A DNA stretch of 11,177 nt from Chrysochromulina tobinii. Lineage: Eukaryota > Haptophyta > Prymnesiales > Chrysochromulinaceae. The stretch spans positions 1-11,177 of the forward strand of contig JWZX01000143.1 of NCBI GenBank assembly GCA_001275005.1, in the 5' to 3' direction. The notes below the pieces were generated by a model. The model was not told where the DNA came from. It did no database searches and saw only the letters and a program-made list of their open reading frames with translations. This document shows positions 1 to 6,600 of the stretch, in pieces. The position numbers and the translations under genes are program-made. Each line of letters starts with the position of its first letter. Positions within the stretch are counted from its first letter, which is position 1.

Positions 1-51
1 GATCGATCCGATCGAGGACGAGGCGGGAACATAAAAAGTTTGTTTGGAAGG

Positions 52-117
52 CAAGTCAAGTCAAGTCAAGTCATGCCTGCGTCTGTCGGTCAGGCGTCTG
101 TCGCTCAACTTGACTTG
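52..117 (+). repeat. (CAAGT)n repeat with inverted partner, 5' leader hairpin
   Basis: Four tandem CAAGT units lie at 52-71. The segment CTTGACTTG at 109-117 is the exact reverse complement of CAAGTCAAG, which occurs in three registers at 52-70. The leader RNA of the DCD gene could therefore fold into a stem of at least 9 bp, with several slipped alternatives and a loop of about 40-50 nt. The loop contains the upstream in-frame ATG at 73. Any effect on translation is inference. Confidence 0.6.
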
Positions 118-147
118 TCTTGTCTTCGACTGGGAATATCTCTGGCC

Positions 148-582
148 ATGGAGTCGCTGCCGACCGCGCCGCCGACCCCCCATGGGATCCTCTTCGTGCT
201 CTCCCACGAGCAGGCTGAGCACGCCATACACAGAAACGTCTGTAGCATGGGACGCTTAGCCGAGGGACGCAGCGGCGTCGTTGCCGGCCAGCCAGTGTTC
301 ATATTCGACGCGGATGAGCGCTGTTTGCACGGGCCGTTCGCAGCAGTCAACCTGGACCCCACGGGAAAGGGAACGATGCCCGCGGCGCAGCTGCGTTTCG
401 CTCCCGTCGTGCGCTCGTTTGCTCCGCTGCCCGAAGACATCGCAGCCGACGTCCTCGCATTCGATCCGGGTACGGATAGCTCTGGCCGCCGTTGCCCATC
501 ATCGCGTGTGGATTCAAGTGTCGTCGCACCTCTACTACTGCTCTTCGTGCTGCGCCACCATCGACTCCTCGATCTAAACTGA
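148..582 (+). CDS. Small DCD (development and cell death)-domain protein
   Basis: This 144-aa protein matches the DCD fold signature along most of its length. Residues 13-17 are GILFV, the opening beta strand. Residues 48-53 read QPVFIF, equivalent to the PG-x-PLFLF strand. LHGPFAA at 60-66 corresponds to the invariant LHG-x-F-x-A, followed by DP at 70-71, then PAAQLRF at 78-84 (the FPAQVRF strand) and PLPED at 93-97. In plants DCD domains occur in stress and programmed-cell-death proteins; the biochemical role is unknown. I chose the ATG at 148 because it has a purine-rich +4 context (ccATGG) and begins just before the domain; an in-frame ATG at 73 would add 25 residues. The last 35 residues, after AFDPG, do not resemble the family C-terminus, so a missed intron or a degenerate end is possible. 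The domain call is fairly firm; the exact ends are not. Confidence 0.55.
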   Translation: MESLPTAPPTPHGILFVLSHEQAEHAIHRNVCSMGRLAEGRSGVVAGQPVFIFDADERCLHGPFAAVNLDPTGKGTMPAAQLRFAPVVRSFAPLPEDIAADVLAFDPGTDSSGRRCPSSRVDSSVVAPLLLLFVLRHHRLLDLN

Positions 583-1127
583 TCGCAGTGCATCGTGCTT
601 GAATGCGGCATGTGGGGGTTTTGGTTGAAAGTGGGGCTCGAGCGGGGTGCATTTCGTGTTCTTGATGATTTGGGCGACTAGAGTCACACTAACTTTAGGT
701 ACAGCTCTTTTGCATCCGGTTCCGCGTTGTACTTGCCGCACGTCACATGTGAGCGTCCGCCATGCACTGATCACGCGCGCCTAGTCCCCGCACTCGACCG
801 GTGTGACATTCGTCGTCGTCACGATTATCAATGCACGATATATACATTTATCGTATTCCACAGGTCCACCGTGTCGTTTCTCGTTAACGGTGTGTGTCTC
901 TCTCTGCACGTCTGCACTCGACTCTTCTCTCCGCAATTCAGGGGGTCCCGCCAATTGGTAGGGTAGTTTGTTCAGTTACAAATATCTCTCTCAGTCTGCT
1001 CCCTGTTCTTCCGGCGACGTTCTGGACACGCGGCGGTGTGACGCCTGATCTGACTCAGCGATTGATCGTGTTCCCCGTGGCATGCGACACCAACACGCAT
1101 CATGAGCATGAAAGGGCGGTTCAGGTC
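583..1127. other. Convergent intergenic region, no gene seen
   Basis: This 545-bp stretch lies between the 3' ends of the DCD gene and the GAF-like gene, so it should hold both polyadenylation regions. It is more AT-rich than its neighbours. A 6-bp inverted repeat, ACGATA (835-840) and TATCGT (849-854), encloses TATACATT and could form a small hairpin. A pyrimidine-rich TCTCTCTCTG-type run lies near 895-903. The short open frames here have no recognisable protein character. Confidence 0.5.
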
Positions 1128-1682
1128 TCAGGAGGCGGCCCTCTTGGCCGCACTCGACTTCGCCATGGCTGAGAGACGCACGGCGGCAAGCACCGCCTTG
1201 GCGGCGGCAGCAACGCCCGTGCTGCCACCGATCTTGTCGATGAGCTCGTGCGGAAGCTCGGTCATGGGCGCGATGGTCCCAAACTCGAAGACGGCCCCGT
1301 CGCGGAAGATGGCCCACGAGCTGGCGACCCCGCACTCCTTGGCAAACTCGGCAGCCTGCTTCTCTGCATCGGACGCGTCGGCCTTGGCCGCCTGCGCGTT
1401 CGCCAATAGTACGGCTTCCTTACCTTCGAAGGCTTTGCCCACGAGGCCGCTGCCGGCCTTATATTTGATCCGGCTTTCCGTGATCTTCTCGCCGTACGGG
1501 CCATATGCTCTGCCACCGAGATTGATTTGGCAAGAGAGTTCCTTGAAAGCGCCGCAGTACCAGACGATGTAATAGCAGAAGTTGTTGTCCTTGCAGTACT
1601 GCTCGAGGTCCATGTAACCAAGGCGGCATGTTAGTTCCACCTTCGATTGCGGCAGCTTTTCTACTCCTTCGAGATCAGCCAT
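1128..1682 (-). CDS. Small GAF-like domain protein
   Basis: This intronless 184-aa protein has features of a GAF or GAF-like ligand-sensing fold, most like the N-terminal GAF-like region of plant bHLH-MYC regulators. In order these are: a helix with aromatic residues followed by YYIVWYCGAFKEL (38-49), a central strand ESRIKYKAGSGLVGKAF (69-85), an acidic/Ala-rich helix (95-115), and ECGVASSWAIFRDGAVFEFGT (116-136), the paired strands that end most GAF domains with a VLEFGS-like motif. No DNA-binding or catalytic partner domain is attached, and the Ala/Lys-rich tail (158-184) is probably disordered or helical. The start ATG at 1682 is the first in the frame. The ligand is unknown; a small cytosolic sensor or scaffold is possible. 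The fold call rests on motif spacing seen by eye, and a family search could overturn it. Confidence 0.55.
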   Translation of the reverse strand: MADLEGVEKLPQSKVELTCRLGYMDLEQYCKDNNFCYYIVWYCGAFKELSCQINLGGRAYGPYGEKITESRIKYKAGSGLVGKAFEGKEAVLLANAQAAKADASDAEKQAAEFAKECGVASSWAIFRDGAVFEFGTIAPMTELPHELIDKIGGSTGVAAAAKAVLAAVRLSAMAKSSAAKRAAS

Positions 1683-2151
1683 CGCGGACAGGCAATCGCA
1701 AGGACGCCATCACCATCCCGTCCCGGATTTGCCGAGTCATGTTTCGTCAGTTTTTCGGAAGTTTTTTGTACACGTACTGTTCAGTGAAGAGGTTGCCTGT
1801 TGTTCATGTAGGAACTGAACATTTGTGAGAGGGTGTGTAATGTCACCCTGTCACCGTGGCAAATGCGAACGCGACCAGACCAGACCCAAACGCCAAAAGG
1901 GTGCAAAGAAACGTCAGAACTCGTCAAGTTGATCGTGCCCGGAATGTTAACCCGGAATGCCGGAAAGCGAAAGGGAAGTAGGAAGAACCCGATTGGAAGA
2001 ACCGCGAAGCGAAGCAACCACAAGCAACCGACGACCGACGTGCGACGCGCCCGCGCGCAATGCGGCCCGCGACGGTGCACAGACGCACGAGCACACACAC
2101 ACCGACCACGGCCCGTTGAGACCGGACGGAGACCCGGGCGTATCGGTTACT
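1683..2151. other. Tandem intergenic region, promoter of the GAF-like gene
   Basis: This region lies downstream of the methyltransferase stop codon and upstream of the GAF-like start, with both genes reading leftward. It should contain a polyadenylation region near 2150 and a promoter near 1700-1800. The open frame at 1833-2255 on the + strand has a basic, low-complexity translation and overlaps the methyltransferase C-terminus in antisense, so I treat it as non-coding. I see no clear TATA box or strong repeat. Confidence 0.4.
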
Positions 2152-2757
2152 TTAGTTTGCTACCCCTTTCGCCTTTGGCAAGCTTCGCTTACGAGCACTC
2201 ACTAGAACAACCTCGAAGAGTCGGTGTCGCGCGACGATGCCAAAGAGTGTGCTGATGATCGTGAGGAAGAGCCACGCGCCGCGACCGATGGCGCCACTCG
2301 CGTGCAGCTCGTCACGCTGACGCCTTGCGTGATCGGCAAACGGGCGCAGCACGCGCGGGCCGATGGGCTCGATCGCGAGCGTCTCGAGACCAGCAGCCTC
2401 AAGGGCTGCGGCGTACCTGATGAGGGATGCCATCAGAGGTCATCAGGGTCATTCAGAGGCAATCAAGCCATCTCAAGGACTGCTGCGTACTCCTTGGCGC
2501 CATGGAGATTGGACGCAATCAGACGCAATCAGACGCAATCAGACGTAATCAGATGCAATCGAACGCAATCAGACGTACTCCTTGGCGCCATGGAGATTGG
2601 ACCACGGGATGTCGCAGAGCCGCGCGATCAGCCGGCGCAAGACCGCGCGCCATAAGCGGCGCCAGCCCCGCCGGTAGCGGCCGAGGCGGCCACGGCGGCC
2701 CGTGTGCTCCCCGCGCCGCCACCACCACTGCAGCAGCTGCTGCTGCTGCTGCTGCTT

Positions 2758-2797
<40 letters not shown>

Positions 2798-3417
2798 GTC
2801 GCGACGATCAGGTCTGCCGCCGCGAATCGCCCCTCTGGACGAAGCAGCGGCGCAGCGTGATCACGCAAAAACACAGCGCGCGTTGAAAAGTGGTAGGCAC
2901 AGTCGAGGCAGAGCACAACGTCAAAGGAGGGCTCGCTCGAGCCGACGGCGGCGGCCAGAGCGGTGGCCGAACCATGGATCACGTCGACTGCGCCGGAGCC
3001 GCCCAGTGATCCGTCGCGCTGCGCCCTGTGCGCAGCCTCCACATGGGTCAGCGACGCTTCGACGGCCACAACGCGGCGGACGCCAAAGCGCTCGATCCAG
3101 AAGTTTGTCTGCTCCGCGTAGCCCACGCCCACGTCAAGAACCTCGTCGTGTGCGCCGAGCGACGCCGCCTCTCCCACAGCCGCAGCGAGCGACGTGCACG
3201 CCTCTTTAAACGAAGTCCTTGCCGCCTCATCAGCTGACGCAGGCCAAAGGCCGAGGTTGCACCAGCGCGAGGTGAGACGCCACGCCGACGAGGAGGGCTG
3301 ACAGTGTTGTTGGGCGCTATCTGCGGCGGCAGCGCCCTCGCCGGCCTTGCGCCGCTCCAGGTTGAGGAGCAGCGGCGCCGATTCATAGGTGCTGCCGACG
3401 ATGAGGAATGCATCCAT
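2152..3417 (-). CDS. Class I SAM-dependent methyltransferase (two exons)
   Basis: Exon 1 is 3417-2579 and exon 2 is 2416-2152; joined they encode 367 aa in frame. The SAM-binding motif I is VLDVGVGYAEQ (93-103). The acidic residue closing strand beta2 is E120 in VVAVEAS, and strand beta4 is SFDVVLCLDCAYHF (164-177), followed by LLRPEGRF (191-198), the LRPGGR-type turn. The C-terminus ends with FEVVLVSARK (347-356), the usual last strand of UbiE/sterol/tocopherol-type enzymes. A preceding RWCNLGLW segment (51-58) fits small-molecule methyltransferases. The substrate cannot be read from the sequence. Residues 208-260 are an odd insert: 13 Asp, 6 Gln, three Trp, then an Arg-rich stretch, encoded by trinucleotide repeats. 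The last exon supplies the C-terminal strands that the fold needs, which supports the splice. It is divergent from the PP2C-fusion gene. Confidence 0.8.
2417..2578 (-). other. Intron of the methyltransferase gene, repeat-bearing
   Basis: The donor is GTACGT at 2578-2573 and the acceptor is CTCATCAG ending at 2417; the intron splits a Glu codon (GA|G, phase 2). It is 162 nt and contains in-frame stops, so it must be removed. It holds about six 10-bp units like TCTGATTGCG, then a 29-bp copy of the exon 1 end, then further degenerate units ending in ATCAG. The first five intron bases, GTACG, are repeated as the first bases of exon 2. Confidence 0.8.
2486..2602. repeat. 29-bp direct repeat flanking a 10-bp minisatellite
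   Basis: Positions 2486-2514 and 2574-2602 are identical over 29 bp. The right copy is the end of methyltransferase exon 1 plus the donor, and the left copy lies inside the intron. Between them (2515-2573) are six units of GCAATCAGAC (the last one base short), the first three identical and the later ones carrying single changes. The whole is an 88-bp tandem duplication period. Confidence 0.9.
2737..2796. repeat. Coding trinucleotide repeats, (CTG)6 and (GTC)13 on + strand
   Basis: On the coding (minus) strand these read (GAC)13, AAG, (CAG)6, giving poly-Asp, Lys and poly-Gln in the methyltransferase. All 13 Asp codons are the same, which marks a microsatellite expansion rather than selection for acidity alone. 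Length polymorphism between strains is likely. Confidence 0.9.
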
Positions 3418-3642
3418 TTCACGCTTTCAATCCCTATGAATACGAGTTCAAGTCAATGTACATGTATTGATTTCACTTGACTTTGTTCTGGGGTCAGTCC
3501 CCTGGATGGTTGGATGGGCACGGACAGCAGGACAGGGTTCGGGAAACTTGACCTAGTTAGGAAGTTCTTGCTCGCTCGTGAATGGAGCACAAGTGCAGAG
3601 CCACTTCTGCGCGAGCGAGCACGGCACCTCGCTGCATCAGCA
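3418..3642. promoter_or_regulatory. Divergent promoter between methyltransferase and PP2C-fusion genes
   Basis: Only 225 bp separate the two start codons, so both promoters and both 5' leaders must lie here. The AT-richer core holds nested inverted repeats: TCAAGT (3448-3453) with ACTTGA (3475-3480), and inside it TCAAT (3453-3457) with ATTGA (3466-3470) around GTACATGT. This is a candidate site for a dimeric regulator. The promoter role follows from gene layout, and the site is inference. Confidence 0.55.
3569..3621 (+). promoter_or_regulatory. 5' leader stem-loop before the PP2C-fusion start
   Basis: TGCTCGCTCG (3569-3578) pairs perfectly with CGAGCGAGCA (3612-3621). Within the loop GCAGA (3595-3599) pairs with TCTGC (3606-3610). 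The outer 10-bp GC-rich stem ends 21 nt before the ATG at 3643, a position where it could slow scanning ribosomes. Pairing is visible in the sequence; a regulatory effect is inference. Confidence 0.5.
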
Positions 3643-6600
3643 ATGGGCTGCGCTAGCTCGAGCCCAGGCAAGGCCGCTCGGCTGCCGCCGCCTGGCGGTG
3701 GCGGCGGCGGCAGCACGCAGCAGACGGATGAGGATGGCTACAACCCGCTGACGCAGGAGGAGATCCATTCACGCATCCAGTGCAGCGAGAGGGCGCTCCT
3801 GTTCCCGCTCGGGAAGACGGGTGTGACATTGCGCTATGCGTACCTCTCGCAGCGCGGCTACTATCCCGATGACCTTTACAAGGCCAACCAGGACGCGTTC
3901 AAGATCGTCGAGAGGTTCAATGGCCGGGACGACCAGATCTTTCTGGGCGTGTTTGACGGCCACGGCTCGGACGGTCACTCGTGCTCGTATTTTGTGCGCG
4001 ACTCGATCGAGGCCGAGCTCAAGCGCCAGATGGCCAAGTACCCGAACGACTTCGAGAGGGCGTACCGGCTCGCGTTCGAGACCGTCAACCTGCGCATGCA
4101 CGACCAGTACTTTGACGACTCAATGAGCGGGACGACGGCGATCACTGCGTTCTTCACAGGCACGACGTTCACAGTGGCGAACATTGGCGACTCACGCGCG
4201 ATGGTGGGCGAGAAGAAGGGCAAGCGAGTCATTGCCTACTCGCTCTCCATTGACCAGACGCCCTACCGTGCGGACGAGCGGGAGCGCGTCAAGGCGGCAG
4301 GTGCGGTGGTCATGTCGTGTGATCAGCTCGAAGGAGTAGTACCGTACCATGAGAATTGGGGCGTGAGTCTGGGCGAGGAGCTCGATAACGGCGGCGACCC
4401 GCCGCGCGTGTGGGCGCCCGGGAAGAGCTTCCCAGGCTGCGCGTTTACGCGCTCGATTGGCGATTCGGTCGCGGAGAGCATTGGAGTGTACTCCGAGCCC
4501 GAGTTGCTGCGCAAGGAGCTCGCTGACGGGGACCAGTTCCTTGTGCTCGCATCGGATGGCGTGTGGGAGTTTCTGACGAACCAGTCGGTCGCGGACATCA
4601 TCACGAAGTTCGACGACCCGCTCGACGGTTGCCGCGCCGTCGTGGCTGAGTCGTACCGGTTGTGGTTACAGTACGAGGTGCGGACGGACGACATCACGAT
4701 GATCCTCGCTTTCGTCGACCGTGCCAACGGCCAGAGCGGCAGAGAGCAGCCTAGGTCGGGCTCCCTCTCCACGTTGCGCCACGGCTCCCCCGACCAAATG
4801 TCGGCCGGGCTGGGCGTCGTCGGGCGCGCTGGCGGCGAGAATCGCCCAGTACGGCGCGCGCTCTCGAAGGAGAAGAAGTCGCAGATGTCGATCTCGTCGA
4901 CGTCGGCGGAGGCGGAGGACTTATCTGATTGGGTGATGGAGACGATCCCAAAGACCCGAGCGGAGCTCGCGCGCATCAAAGGCGCCGTCAAGACCAATTT
5001 CCTCTTCCAGCACCTGAACGAGGCTCAGCAGCAGCTCGTGTTTGACGTGATGAAGCGGGTGGAAGTTAGCCGAGGCGACGTAGTCATTCGGCAGGGCGAC
5101 CCGGGGGACTGGTTCTACGTCGTCGACTCGGGCGAGTTCTCAGTCTGGATGAGCCAGAATGGCAAAGAGCATCAGATCCTCAGGTACGCTTGATGGCTGA
5201 TCTCGACTGATCTCGGCTCACTGCAGATTGCCTCTTGAGTGCCTTTGAGTCCCTCTGGATTGCCTCTTTGATCAGGTACACGACCGGCGGCGGCATCAAC
5301 CCTTGCTTTGGCGAACTGGCCCTCATGTACGGCAAGCCGCGCGCGGCCACAGTGCGCGCGGACACGGTCGGCGCACTTTGGGCAATGGACCGCAAGTCGT
5401 TCCGCTCGATCTTGATGAAGTCGTCCTCGCTCACGCTCACGCGCACGCTACGCGCCGTGGCGGTCCTCAAGAGTCTCTCCGTCGGTCAGCTGCAGCGCCT
5501 GCAGGACCTGCTGACGGAGGTGACTTTCAGCCCTAATCAGAAGATCATCACGCAAGGCGAGGCGAGTGACAACCTGTACATCATCGCAGAGGGGCGCGTG
5601 CGCATCACGAAACACGAGAATGGGGGGGAGAAGCACGTCATGGACCTCGGGCAGGGAGCCTACTTTGGCGAGCGTGCCCTACTTTACTCGGAGCCACGCG
5701 CAGCTTCGGTGCATGCCGCTGAGTGCCCCCGAGTGCCTCTGACCGCCTCTGCTCGCCCCCGATCGCTTCTGGCCGCCTCTGACTGCCTCCGTCATCAGGT
5801 GAGTGCCTCGACTGCATGCAAGCTGCTCTACATCTCCAAAGGCGCATTCGAAGAGGTCCTGGGCTCGCTGCAGGGGATCATCGACGTTGACCGGCAGACG
5901 CGCGAGGGGATCGCCCATCAGAAGGCCCTCGTCCTTGAGCAAGAGGGCCTAGCACACGTGCAGGTGCCGCACGTGTGGGAGGGCATCGAAGGCGTCGCGT
6001 GCGCGTCCGAACCCTTCCAGTACACTTTAGCGAAGCTCAAAGGGCGCGAGTACACTGTCCGGGTCGCGTCTAAGGATAAGATCGTCCAGTCTGGATTGCA
6101 TGCGCGGGTGATGGCGGAGAAGGAGCTCGTCTCGACCCTCGTACAGGAGCATCGGATGGTGCCACTTGCTCTCATGACGCTCCAGGACGAGAGCACGCTC
6201 TTCACTGTGTACAAGCCCCGCGTCGCCATCGACCTCGCCAGCTTGATGGGGGAGAGCGGCTTCGACGAGGCGACTGCGCGATTCTACACGGCTGGGGTGC
6301 GCTGCTTTTCAGTGCCTTATCAACGGCCTCTTGATTGCCTCTGGATTGACTCTACATGGATCCTTGTTTGACTCTTGATTGCGTATCTCATCAGGTGTGC
6401 CTCGGGCTCGAGCACTTACGCGCCGAGCACAGCCGCATCATCTACCGCAACTTGACGCCCGATGCGATCATAGTCGATGCCTTGGGCTATCCGCAGCTGA
6501 TGGACATGCGCTACGCCGTCAAGGTGGATTCCGCGCCCACGGACTTTTGCGGCTATGCGCATTACCTCTCGCCCGAGCAGGTGCTGGGGCAGGGGCACGG

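Noticed and set aside
470-698. Possible intron in the DCD gene (GTACGG donor, TTTAG before GTAC acceptor)
   Set aside because: The site pair mimics the other introns, but the joined frame runs only about 27 residues without DCD-like sequence and the segment lacks the 10-bp units.
1833-2255. 140-aa + strand open frame
   Set aside because: Basic low-complexity translation that overlaps methyltransferase exon 2 in antisense; no domain.
2486-2514. Internal copy of the exon 1 end as an alternative donor site
   Set aside because: Reading from the true exon 1 into the intron meets TGA at 2571-2569, before this copy, so it could not extend the protein.
2427-3209. 260-aa + strand open frame opposite the methyltransferase
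   Set aside because: It is Arg/Ala-rich with repeat-derived runs and no domain; the minus strand carries clear SAM-binding motifs.
3514-3642. Upstream in-frame ATG giving 43 more residues
   Set aside because: The extension has no family resemblance and would bury the MGC acylation signal; it also spans the leader hairpin.
5235-6371. The middle and end of the fusion gene as separate genes starting at 5235 and 6356
   Set aside because: These ATGs lie inside introns, and the domains are cut mid-fold unless joined to the upstream exons by GT-AG splicing.
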